From: Trichosporon coremiiforme
Lineage: Eukaryota; Basidiomycota; Tremellomycetes; Trichosporonales; Trichosporonaceae
NCBI GenBank assembly: GCA_039545355.1
Contig: BCJJ01000025.1
Location: 120,510-184,509, forward strand
Length of the DNA: 64,000 nt
Direction: 5' to 3'
Shown here: piece by piece, positions 31,705 through 41,723 of the stretch
Numbering within the stretch: position 1 is the first letter of the stretch
Layout: every line of letters starts with the position of its first letter
Program-made: the position numbers and the translations under genes
The notes under the pieces: model-generated
The model's database searches: none
Seen by the model: only the letters and a program-made list of their open reading frames with translations
What the model was told of the DNA's origin: nothing

Positions 31705-33967
31705 ACCCGACGGCGCACAAGCCCGGTTTGTGGGCGACGTACGTAGGTGGAAGTAACAAAGTGAGTCTGCCCGTACAAATGTGGAAGCTGACGAGAGACA
31801 ACAAGAACGCATAAACTGGCATGATTGAGGAGGATGCATCGCTGTCAAAGGACATGGAGTCTTACCGAATGGACACCAGGATCACTGTCGATGGGGAGGG
31901 ACTGCTTCGTGGAGTGGGAAGGGAGCCGGCAGTGCGACTTTGGCCCAGGCGAAGTGGGTCGTGCGGAGCTCAAGCAGCGGCGTCGGCCGATATCTAGGGC
32001 TGTCTAACGCGTTGGCAGCCAGGTTGAAAGGGGGCAGCAGCGTCGGCCGTGCAACAAGATCAGTCTCAGTCAGATCTGTCAGTGCCGGTAGGAGCGAGAC
32101 AGTGAGCGTGGTATCGATGGCGAGAGCGCGCGCCGCAGACTGCGGGCAACTGAAACCCAGTCTCGCATTGCAGCGCGCCTACTCATCGGCGCCGTATGCC
32201 CCGAATGGGCACAGGGCCGTCGGCATGGAAGGCTTAGCCGATGGGGGAGTGTCAGTGTCTGGTTAACGAGGAGAGGTGGGATGTGAAAACGGATCGACGA
32301 AGGACCACTTCCAAAAGCCAGCGAGCCGAAGGGACAGAAGGGTGTATCTGGGGATGTGAGCGGTACTGAGCATGGTCTAAGGCCGAATGACCGAAATCAT
32401 CCTGGCGTCACACTCAGTGCACCAAGCAATCCAGTCGGCCAGAATCAACGTTACGCAATCACAAGTCTACTCCCTGTTTCTCGGAGGAATGGATCCGGAG
32501 ACCGAGCAGGGGATGTGCAGTCATGGCCCACAGCGGCAGGTCGTGTCATCCTCCATCTCGGGCTCTCATCCTCCTGGGCAGCTGACTAGAAGATGCGCTG
32601 ATGCCCGCACCCTCATCTTGCTTACGATGCCAGGTAGCAGAATCCCGATGTCGGTGCGCCGAAACGTTGGGATGCGTTATGTTGGAACGCTGGCTCCCGC
32701 GGAAGACATGGTCGGTCGATGCGTACCCAACGCAAGCGCCGAGTCTTCTGGGCCATCTAGGCTCTGCGCGCATTCCACGCCTGGTAGCTGGTGACGAGAG
32801 GGCACGCCATCCCTTCTTGAGCCGATATCTGCCAAACCGTTGCACTACGAATGACTACCGCACAGTTTGTCCTAGCGCCATCCAACTTGCCAATCAGTAT
32901 GAGACAGGTCGCATCCTGAAATCTTTTGGACTGGATCTCTCTCGAGCCAGCTCGCACGTGAAGTCGGGCAAAGATGTGCAGAGATAAGGCGCGATGACGA
33001 GCAGCAGCGGCAGGTGTCAGTGCTGATCTGCATTGCGGTCGCGAGAGGAGATCTTCGGTGAACTATTGGGGTTCGAGCGCCTTCGAGGAATGGAAGATGG
33101 AGGCGATGGAGTGGATCGCTCAGGTATGCACACTCCTTCTGGTTTATTCCCTCGAACTTGATCTGAGGGCCGAGGGCCGACACAGAGCCTTGAGACTTCT
33201 AGCCCACAGTCTACTCTAGCTGCCCGAGCACCGGGCCGGCGCTACCCACAGGGGCACGAGAAGTGGATAGTAAGAACAGAATGGGCAAGCGATTGGACAA
33301 CCGCTCTGGAGATCGTCGATGAGATCGGTGGCGTACGGCGAACTGTTTCTGGACTACTGCGTCTTCCTTGGGCGTCTTGCGGGCTCTCCTCGGCCTTACT
33401 GTCAGCTCTGCCAACCTCGAGCCATGCTGAACGTTGGATCAAGTTAGGCCGCCCAGCTTGCTAGCGTAGAGTTACCGCAATGTGCCAATGTCTTCCAGCG
33501 AACAATCTGCTGGTTGGCACCTTCTTATCGCTCCACCTCATGCAAGCGAGCGATATAAAAGGAGGGCAGGGGGCACGAATTGGATACATCTGTCCCGTGA
33601 AAGCGAAACACGAGGAACACGAGGAACCTCGGTGTAATATTGGCCGCTGCTGCGGCAGGTCAAGAGGCACAGAATCCAGGAATGCGAGATCGACTCGGAA
33701 CTGCACGTTCAGTCGTGCACCACTTAGCTCCGAGAATGCAGAAAGGCACGTTTCTGACTGACCATGGCTGGGCGGGCGTTGTGTCGTGGGCCCTGCTCAA
33801 CGGCGAAGTGTAACGTAACAAGTGACGGATGCAGAGTGGCCAGAAGGGGCCGTAGTACTTCAGTCTTGAGCGCAGTCAGTGAGACTGCAGTGTTACTAGA
33901 GTTCAATAGGCTTGGCCCAGAACATCTTGGCCACGCAGGCATAGTAGTATCGCCGGTACCTTGCTCG

Positions 33968-34005
33968 ACAAGGCGAGACAAGGCGAGACAAGGCGAGACA
34001 AGGCA
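33968..34005. repeat. 10-bp direct tandem repeat
   Basis: Unit GCGAGACAAG, about 3-4 near-perfect copies, non-coding context. Confidence 0.7.
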
Positions 34006-34139
34006 AACGGCAAGAGTGATTTGTCACGAAGCTTATTCCAGCCAGTGCCTGATGTTTGGTGTGTCGACCACAGAGCCACTGTTACCAGTCCCTGCTCAGC
34101 CAAACATCCCACTCACGCCGCTGACCAAGGCCGGGCGAC

Positions 34140-34182
34140 CGAGCCCTACGCCCAGCACGCCCAGCACGCCCAGTACGCCCAG
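34140..34182. repeat. 9-bp tandem repeat
   Basis: Unit CACGCCCAG in about four copies with single-base variation (one copy reads TACGCCCAG). It lies in an untranslated region. Confidence 0.6.
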
Positions 34183-35044
34183 CACCGACGCCACCGCACA
34201 TCACTACTGCCCACGTGCCCATGCATCATCGACGTCGGGCAAGCTCACTCTCGCGCATCACGCGACGGCTGCAGCGATGCATTGACGATCAGCTGCTGCG
34301 GGATCTGTAAAAGGACTAGGACTCAAATCTCAAAAAGGGGCTGGGCGCATGTGTAAATAATGGTTTGAATGTTGTGTGTTGTGTAATGCCGGGGTAAAGT
34401 GCGCCCGGTTACCCTTCAGTGTTGCCTTCCCTGGGCAGCAGCGTCCTGCGCTCTGATGCATGGATGGATGCAACAACACGCACGCGCCAAGCGAATGACC
34501 CTTTCACTCGCTTCAGGTTGTCAAGACCTGACGACGGGGCAATGCAGTTTTTCAACGCAAGGATGCCCAGCGGCCAATTAAGAGGGGCACGGGGGGGGGA
34601 AGGCGATAGGCGGGAGGCGACGGTGACCTATGGACGCCTATCGACGGAGGCGTGGGCGCCTCATGACGTGCTGAGGGGTGATATCAGCCCGCTTATCAAA
34701 TCACAGCCCGGCATTCGAGCCCCCATGCCTATACCGTGGACACCGATCCCTCATATCAGTGCGCTGTACGGTGGGTGTACCACCTGACTGCTGACTGAGT
34801 TGCGCTGCTCTTGCACCTGCCATCCTGCGCCATGCATCTACAGCCGTACCACCTACCTACCTAGCACCTAGCACCTCGCACACACCCATTCTGACACTAA
34901 CTGACCTAGTCTCGTGCGCTTCTTGAAAATCTCCCCTCCCCTCCCCTTTCGTCCAACCACATTCATATACACCCCAACTGATAAATAAACTCAACTGGTC
35001 ATCGCACTCCCCTCCGCACACCCACCCACACGAACGCCACCATC

Positions 35045-37226
35045 ATGTCCGGCTTCAACGACGGGTATAATTACCATAGCAATAGTCCCAACGACGGCTA
35101 TGCCGGCAACAATAACTTCGCCCAGCAGCCCGCGTACGGCCAACCCCACCCCGGCTATGGCGCTGGCTCCCACTCAAGCGATGAAGGCCCGTACAAGGAG
35201 CACCTCGCTCCGGCCTACGAGCCCGACGTCGGTGGCTACGGCCGGTTCGCAGACAAGGAGAAGGGCCTCGTCGCCGAGGAGCCCATCTCGACCGAGTGCG
35301 GCGACAGCGACTATGCCGACATTGACCCGAATTCGGGCGTCAAGCGCGGCCTCAAGACGCGGCATCTGTCCATGATGGCGCTGGCTGGTATCATTGGTCC
35401 TGGCCTGCTCGTCGGCGCCGGCGGCGCGCTCGCCAAGGGCGGCCCGGCCTCGCTCCTCATCGGTTTCGGCGTCATTGGCATTATCGCGTTCAGTATCATG
35501 CAGTCGCTCGGCGAGCTCACGACCCTGTATCCGACAGGTGGCGCTTTCACGGGTCTCGCGGACCGTTTCGTCGACAAGGCCTTCGGCGTCGCCCTCGGAT
35601 GGAACTACTACATCATCTGGTTCTGCGTGCTCGCAAACGAGTACAACGTCATCTGCTCCATTTTCGTCGAGTGGGGTCCGCAAGTCCCGCTCTGGGGATA
35701 CTTCCTCATCTTCTGGGTAAGTTATGGCTCAACAAGCAGCTGAGCGGCACTCGCGGCCGCCACCCACCACCATGCATGCGACACTCGCTGACACACGCAG
35801 TTCGCGTTCCTCGCCTTCCAGCTGCTCGGTGTCGAGGCGTTCGGAGAGGCAGAGTTCTGGCTCGGTGAGTGTCACAGATGGCGACGTGGGAGGCGCCTCG
35901 GTAGAACATCGGTGATGCTTGGTGGAGGGTGGACTGGGTGGGTGGATGGGTGGAGCCGACCGGCCGGCCCACCGACAGTTCCAGCCATTCCAGCAATCCT
36001 CCCCGGCAGTATATGCATGGAATCCGATCGCTGACGTTACAGCCCTCGCCAAGCTCCTCGGCCTGGTCGCGTACTTCATCTTCTCGATTGTGTGAGTATT
36101 CCGGAGTCTGGTGGGGTTGGTCTATGCCGTCATTGCAGTTTCCGGCCCTCTCCACAAACATTATTGCACCCGTGCAGCCTCCCATTCTGTGCATCAGCTG
36201 ACCTCCTTCAGCTACATGTCCGGCGGCGTCAAGGGCGCCGACGCCATTGGCTTCCGGTACTGGCACAACCCGGGACCGTGGGTCCACGGTTTCCGCGGTG
36301 TCGCGACCGTGTTCGTGTTCTGCTCGACCTTCTACGCGGGGGTGGAGAGTATCGCTGTCGCCGCGACTGAGACGAAGAACCCGCGCCGTGCGGTCCCGAT
36401 GGCGATCAGACAGACGTTCTGGCGCATCTTGTTCGTGTACATGGGCTCTGCGTTCTTCTACGGCGCCACCTGCCCCAGCAACGCCGACGGCCTCATCGGC
36501 GGAAGCGGCAACAAGGCGCTGCAGTCTCCCATGACGATTGCCATCCAGCAGGCGGGTTGGTACGGTGGTTGGAACCTTGTCAATGCGTTCATCTTCGTGA
36601 CGTGTCTCTCGGCGTGCAACAGCTCGATCTACATCGGCTCGCGCACGCTCCTGTACATGGGCCAGAACGGCAAGGCGCCCAAGATTCTCGGCTGGACGGA
36701 CCGGCGCGGCGTGCCCATCCCCGCGATCGTGTTCACGAATGCGTGCGGCGCGCTCTCAATGATGAACATCTCGACAGGCGCAGGCAAGGCGTACCAGTAC
36801 ATCGTCAACCTGTCTGGTGTCTCGACCTTCCTCGTCTGGGGCGGTATCAGCTTTATTCACATCCGCTTCCGCGCCGGCTGGAAGGCGCAGGGCCACTCCC
36901 CCGACGAGCTCCCGTACAAGTCGATGCTGTACCCGTGGAACGCCTATTTCGGTCTCTGCGCGTGCATCTTCCTCGCCCTCGTGCAGGGCTGGACGTCGCT
37001 GTCCCCGTTCGTGGCGGGCGACTTTGTCGACGCATACATCCTCCTCCCCGTCTTCTTCCTCATCATGGGACTGTACAAGCTGATCGCCAAGACGCACTGG
37101 TGGCGCGCGTCCGAGATGGACCTGATGAGCGGACGCAGGCACGACATCGACGACAAGGTCGCGACGGCAGAGGGCGCGATGCCCCACGAGAGCCGCTGGA
37201 AGAACAAGCTCAGGTTCAAAAAGTAG
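35045..37226 (+). CDS. amino acid permease (yeast AAT/YAT type)
   Basis: Plasma-membrane amino acid/proton symporter. Exons are 35045..35716, 35801..35864, 36043..36091 and 36212..37226. Introns of 84, 178 and 120 nt all have GTAAGT/GTGAGT donors, and joining them keeps one frame (599 residues). The first 105 residues are a hydrophilic Gly/Tyr/Asn-rich cytosolic tail. The family core then starts: LKTRHLSMMALAGIIGPGLLVGAG (TM1, substrate-binding GIIGPGL), ELTTLYPTGGAF in TM3, GWNYYIIWFCVLANEYN in TM4/5, FYAGVESIAVAATETKNPRRAVP in the TM6-7 region, and a long run of hydrophobic segments to LLPVFFLIMGLYKLI. The C-terminus is basic. Twelve membrane spans are expected. Specificity cannot be assigned; it looks like a broad-range permease. 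Confidence 0.92.
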
Positions 37227-38634
37227 TTGTATACCACGATGTTTCTTTACACTCTGTAGAATAGCACCGCCTCTATAGTTTTCCCAGTCTTCTGTTCCAG
37301 TCTCGATAGTCTAGTGACATAGTCATGTGGATGGAGACGATACATCTTGCAGTCCTGCATGTCCCACATGTCGTCAGCCACAGACGCTATGGCGTGCTCG
37401 GCATACACTGATCAGCCGTGATAGTTCCTGCGTCGTTTCTTGCCGATATCTAGGGCAGCCCAAGACGCCTAGTAGCCTAGTTGCCTATCGTATCGTATCT
37501 CATGCGTATCATTATCAATCCCTGCGCGGCGTTCTGCACAATCTACGCGCCCACGGGCCCACGGATCGATACGGCTCCTGCTCGGAAGGATGATTGGAAA
37601 TGTGTAAAATCGGGTGTGGTCCAATGTTGGTAAGAGGTGAGGTCAAATATCTCGTGGGGACTGGTTTGGGTGAAGGCGTTGTCTCTCACCGTGAGTGGTC
37701 GAATCCTGGCAGTGGTCAAATATTTCGTACAATGGGCGAATCCGGGCGGGCGAAGGGCGGGTCTGGACTCTGGGTGGGCGCACGAGGGTGAAGAATGGCC
37801 CTGGGTGAGGCCGTGAAGCCCACCCCGGCGGGTTGGGGGCACCGTGGGAGAACACCCTGTAGGCGAGTGAGGTGGGCGGCTATGAACGGGCGGGTATGGT
37901 GAGATTTCCAACCTGGCAACCAAATTCGCCCTCCCCTCCTCGAGTGTCTTTGGAATCTGCCAACACCCGTGCCGGACGCTCGTCGACATCAATGATCATT
38001 CCGAGGCCGGGTAGCGTACCAATGGCGCACTCGTTAGATGCCCGCAATCATTGGATACCGATGGTGGCCGAGGGTCCGAGACGGGAAGAACGGGAAGGAC
38101 AAGGGGGAGGGAGGGACGGGAGAGGAACCGCACGGATGAACGCCGCAAGAGGTGCTGACCACAGATTATTCGGATTAGGAGGCATTGGACTTTTGGCTGA
38201 TGGCAGATCTGTGCGCTGTGTCAACGCGTTGTCTTGCTGCTGCTTGTGTGCTTGTTCCTTGGCCGTGGGCTCGTTGAGGCTGCAAGTTCCAGCGCCCCGT
38301 GAACGGCGGTGGGCTCTACGTTTATCGAGGAAAGCACGCCTGCACCTAATGGCTGAGCTATGCCTTTCAAGCCGCACTCTCACCTCTGCAGCGCTGCTGT
38401 GAGCTTTGGCTTTGCCTGTTGGCCATCATCTTCGATTCCTTCCATTCCAATTCGCATCAGCCTCCCAAGCCACCCCCGGCTCTCTCCCCTGTCTGCGCCG
38501 AGTCCCGGCCCAGCGCTCGTCCCTCCCTCACAAGGCTTCTCCATTCGCTTCTTCGCCCAATCTCGCGGCTCGTCCCAAGGTCATCACCGCCCCGCCGACG
38601 AGCCCCCGGAATCAATCCACTACCCGGAATACCC
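37227..38634. other. intergenic, no supported gene
   Basis: Frames in this 1.4-kb stretch overlap on both strands and match nothing I recognise. The final 20 bp carry the CCACTAC element of the tRNA-Ala gene downstream. Confidence 0.35.
38617..38623 (+). promoter_or_regulatory. CCACTAY upstream element of tRNA-Ala copy 2
   Basis: CCACTAC starting 18 nt before the tRNA. The same heptamer (last base C or T) begins 15-18 nt before all four tRNA-Ala genes: 30083..30089 (minus), 38617..38623, 38995..39001 and 50320..50326 (minus). Confidence 0.5.
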
Positions 38635-38705
38635 GGGGAATTCGTCTAGTGGTAAGACGCGGACTTCGCATGTCTGAAACCGGTGTTCGATTCACCGATT
38701 CTCCA
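38635..38705 (+). tRNA. tRNA-Ala(CGC), intronless (copy 2)
   Basis: 71-nt gene with the same body as the other three copies but no intron: anticodon loop TTCGCAT directly followed by GTCTG. This copy fixes the mature structure and shows the extra bases in the others are introns. G3-U70 is present. A TTTT run lies about 30 nt downstream, after an imperfect CAGCAG...CTGCTG inverted repeat. Confidence 0.93.
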
Positions 38706-38735
38706 TTAGGCTCTGCGTGAGCAGAGCAGCAGCTC

Positions 38736-38739
38736 TTTT
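38736..38739 (+). terminator. Pol III T-run of tRNA-Ala copy 2
   Basis: Four T in a CAGCAGCTCTTTTGCTGCTG context 31 nt after the tRNA end. Confidence 0.45.
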
Positions 38740-39009
38740 GCTGCTGCTGTCGTGAGGTTGAAATGGCGGAGGAGAAGTGAAGCGTGGCGAGAGGGCGCGG
38801 CAGCACTGAACAGTGGCGAAACATGTCTGCTGAGTCTGCTGACGCCAACTCTCCTCCAACACTCCTCCCACTCATGCTGAACTCCTTCCTAGACTCACTC
38901 CGGATCACAATGCCCTGCAGAATGCACGGCAGGCGTCCAAACAGCCAGAATGCGACCGAGCAGGGCACGGCGGCCGCCCCACGCAGCAGTCCGACCACTA
39001 TCTCCAGTC

Positions 39010-39107
39010 GGGGAATTCGTCTAGTGGTAAGACGCGGACTTCGCAACCGCTTCTCTTCTAAGCAGATTCGATTGTCTGAAACCGGTGTTCGATTCACCGA
39101 TTCTCCA
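39010..39107 (+). tRNA. tRNA-Ala(CGC), 27-nt intron (copy 3)
   Basis: Same strand, about 300 bp downstream of copy 2. The mature body is identical. The intron (39046..39072) begins ACCGCTTCTC and ends GATTCGAT, at the canonical position after base 37. TTTT at 39110..39113 is the terminator, and CCACTAT starts 15 nt upstream. Confidence 0.93.
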
Positions 39108-39109
39108 GC

Positions 39110-39113
39110 TTTT
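39110..39113 (+). terminator. Pol III T-run of tRNA-Ala copy 3
   Basis: TTTT three bases after the tRNA end. Confidence 0.6.
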
Positions 39114-39794
39114 GCGCGGCTGATGTTTTCTTGTTGCGTGGACGAAGAGGAAGGAGATGTGCGGGGATGGAGGGAGAGTTGCGGGAAGAATAAGGGTCAC
39201 GGGGCAGCAGGGTGCGCGGGGTGCGCGGGGGTGGCGCCTCAAGTTTCTGTGGGTTGGACCTAGAGCGTCGTGACGTACGAGTAGCGAGCTCGTGCCGTCG
39301 TCTCGGCCGCGGTACCTGCGTCTCGTCAGTCGATGCCTGGTAGAAGCTGTGCCGGGGAGCAAGGGGTTCTTCTAGCGTTGCAGTGACGAAGTGACGACCT
39401 GAAAGGAAGTGCAGTCCGTCGAGCTGTCACCGAGATGGCCTCGTCGTCCGCCAAACGCAACAGGAAGCCGCAAGACAGAGCCCGTCCGTCGTAAGGTCGC
39501 CGCAGGTGGCAGATAGATGGGCGCATCTCCTCGAAGTCGATGCTAGCCGTCCAGCCACTGTAGATCAGTAGGATGCGACATGTTGCAGGTCCTTGGATTT
39601 GGCCGCTGCGATTAGTAGTAGGATACCAAATGCAGTATGCAGTGCTCTTTTGCGTTGATCGTGACCTGATTCATAACTTCTGACACTACTTGACCCTATG
39701 GAGAAACCTAGAGAGAAACCTAATGACCTAATGTTGGTTTGTGTATGTTGCGGCTGTACGCCGCTTTCTAGCTCGCGGCAGAGAGCTCTTCCGC
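39114..39794. other. intergenic between the tRNA-Ala pair and the FMO gene
   Basis: No gene supported. The part next to the FMO stop is A/T-richer and contains ACCTAGAGAGAAACCTAATGACCTAATG-like short repeats, probably 3' flank. Confidence 0.35.
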
Positions 39795-41624
39795 TTACTT
39801 CTTGTGGTACGACTCCTGGAGGCGGTAGACGGGGGTGTCAATGCCTTCGTAGCGCGCCTTGAGCTGGAGCGCGAGGTAGAGCGAGTAGTGGCGCGACTGG
39901 TGGAGGTTACCGCCGTGGAACCAGAGGTTCTCCTGCTGCGTCGGCTTCCACATGTTGCGCTGCTCTCCCTCCCAGGGTCCGGGGTCGAGGGTCGTGTTGG
40001 AACCGAGGCCCCAGACCTTGCCGACCTTGTCGGCCGTCTCCTGGTCGATCAGCTCGGCAGCCCACTGGTTCATGCTGCCGTAGCCCGTGGCGTACACGAC
40101 GAGGTCGGCGGGGAGCTTCTGCCCAGAGGCGAGGACGACGCCGTCCTCGTCCAGGTGCGACACCTCGCCCTTAGCCAGCTTGACGCTGCCATCCGCGACG
40201 AGGTCCGCAGCACCGACGTCAATGTAGTAACCAGACGCGCGGCGGAGGTACTTGACGAAGAGGCCCGAGCCGTCGTCGCCCATGTCCGTGTCGAAACCGG
40301 CCGCGGCCAGCTTGTCGTAGAACGCCTTGTCCTTCTCCTGGATCTTCTGGTAGGTCGGGATCTGGAACTCGTGGATGATGCGGTACGGGAGCGAGGCAAA
40401 GATGAGGTCGGCCTTCTCGGTCGTGATGCCGTTGGCGAGGGCGCGCTCAGAGTACAGGTCGCCGAGGGCGATGTCCATGAGCGAGTCGGACTTGACAATG
40501 AGCGTGCTCGAGCGCTGGACCATGGTGACGTCTGCGTCGTGCTCCCAGAGGGCACCGCAGATGTCGAACGCCGAGTTGTTCGAGCCGACGACAACAACCT
40601 TCTTCCCCCGGTACGCGTCGGGGCCAGGGTGCTGGGACGAGTGCTGCTGCTCGCCCTTGAAGACGTCCTGGCCCGGGAAGGTCGGGACCTTGGCCTTGCC
40701 GCTCATGCCGGTGGCGAGGACCAGTTGCGTCGGGCGCAGGACGAGGTCCTCGCCGTCCTTCTTCACGCGCACCTCCCAGCGCTTCTCCTTCGGGTCGTAC
40801 GTCGCCTTGTGCGCGGTCGTGTTGCTCCAGTACGGCACCTCCATGACCTTGGTGTAGAACTCGAGCCAGTCGGCAATCTTGTCCTTGGGCGTGAACTGGG
40901 GCCAGTTGTCCGGGAACTTGAGATAGGGCAGGTGGTCATACCAGACAGGGTCGTGGAGGCAGAGCGACTTGTAGCGGCCGCGCCACTGGTCTCCGGGGCG
41001 GGAGGAGCGGTCGATGACGACCGAGGGAACGCCGAGCTGGCGCAGACGCGCGCCGAGAGCGATACCACCCTGGCCACCGCCGAGGACGAGGACGTAGGGC
41101 GTCTCCTCGCCAGACTCGAGGTTCTTCTCCTCCAGCTCCTTCTTCTCCTTCCAGGTGACGCGGTGCTTGTTGGCGCCGTGCTCGGCACCCATCGGGCGGC
41201 GCGTACCCTTCGGCTCCTCGTGCCCCTTGAGCTCGGTCATGGACGTGATGAGTGTCCACGACTTGAGCTGGCCGTCCTCCTCCTTGAGGCGGTTGATGCC
41301 CCAGCCGCGGCCGTACTGGGTCTCAAACTCGAACCAGGCGGTCACGACGCCGTCGGCCTCGTCGGCCTCGGTCGCCTTCCACTTGGTCGGGCCCGCCTGG
41401 GGGAGAGTGTTGTCGAGCAGGTCCTTGACGCCCTCGGGGCCCTCGACCGTCGCCAGGTTCCACGAGAACGCAATCAGGTCGCGCCAGTACGACTCCTTGC
41501 AGAAGAGCTGGGACGCGCGGGTCGTGTCGTTGCCGTCGAGCGCGTTCTGGAGGGCGTCGAACCAGCGCGTGGCCTTCTCGAGCGCAGTGCCGGAACCGGC
41601 GGGGACGTCGGTGTTCTTGGTCAT
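39795..41624 (-). CDS. FAD/NAD(P)-dependent monooxygenase with NTF2/SnoaL-like N-terminal domain
   Basis: Single-exon, 609 residues from MTKNTD. Residues about 15-140 have the size and pattern of an NTF2/SnoaL-like domain (ATRWFDALQNALDGND, YWRDLIAFSWNL, FEFETQYGRGWGINRL). From about 165 the flavin-binding core starts: VLVLGGGQGGIALGARLRQLG (GxGxxG), DRSSRPGDQWRGRY, LVLATGMSGK, a second nucleotide loop VVVGSNNSAFDICGAL, and VVYATGYGSMNQW. This arrangement is common in fungal flavin monooxygenases of the YUCCA-like type. Substrate unknown. An upstream in-frame ATG at 41696 would add a 24-residue leader lying in the expected 5' UTR, so it is not preferred. Confidence 0.9.
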   Translation of the reverse strand: MTKNTDVPAGSGTALEKATRWFDALQNALDGNDTTRASQLFCKESYWRDLIAFSWNLATVEGPEGVKDLLDNTLPQAGPTKWKATEADEADGVVTAWFEFETQYGRGWGINRLKEEDGQLKSWTLITSMTELKGHEEPKGTRRPMGAEHGANKHRVTWKEKKELEEKNLESGEETPYVLVLGGGQGGIALGARLRQLGVPSVVIDRSSRPGDQWRGRYKSLCLHDPVWYDHLPYLKFPDNWPQFTPKDKIADWLEFYTKVMEVPYWSNTTAHKATYDPKEKRWEVRVKKDGEDLVLRPTQLVLATGMSGKAKVPTFPGQDVFKGEQQHSSQHPGPDAYRGKKVVVVGSNNSAFDICGALWEHDADVTMVQRSSTLIVKSDSLMDIALGDLYSERALANGITTEKADLIFASLPYRIIHEFQIPTYQKIQEKDKAFYDKLAAAGFDTDMGDDGSGLFVKYLRRASGYYIDVGAADLVADGSVKLAKGEVSHLDEDGVVLASGQKLPADLVVYATGYGSMNQWAAELIDQETADKVGKVWGLGSNTTLDPGPWEGEQRNMWKPTQQENLWFHGGNLHQSRHYSLYLALQLKARYEGIDTPVYRLQESYHKK

Positions 41625-41715
41625 TGTGGGGAGAGGGGGTTGTCTTTCTTCGAACGCGAGGAGGGGAGAGAGACGATGTCGATGGGAGAAGACCACTCTC
41701 GAAAGAAGGGGGCGT

Positions 41716-41723
41716 CTTATATA
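41716..41723 (-). promoter_or_regulatory. TATA box of the monooxygenase gene
   Basis: TATATAAG on the minus strand, about 92 nt before the ATG, within otherwise G/C-rich sequence. Good consensus and spacing. Confidence 0.6.

Larger units (their letters stand above)
31705..35044. other. 3.3-kb gene-poor region with short tandem repeats
   Basis: No supported gene on either strand. Two small arrays: a 10-bp unit (GCGAGACAAG) repeated about 3-4 times at 33968-34005, and a 9-bp unit (CACGCCCAG) repeated about 4 times at 34140-34180. The final 150 bp (pyrimidine-rich, with CATTCATATACACC and GATAAATAAACTC) are likely core promoter and leader of the permease gene. Confidence 0.4.

Noticed and set aside
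33961..34190. CRISPR-like spacing of short repeats
   Set aside because: Head-to-tail short tandem units with no spacers; CRISPR arrays are not expected in a fungal nucleus.
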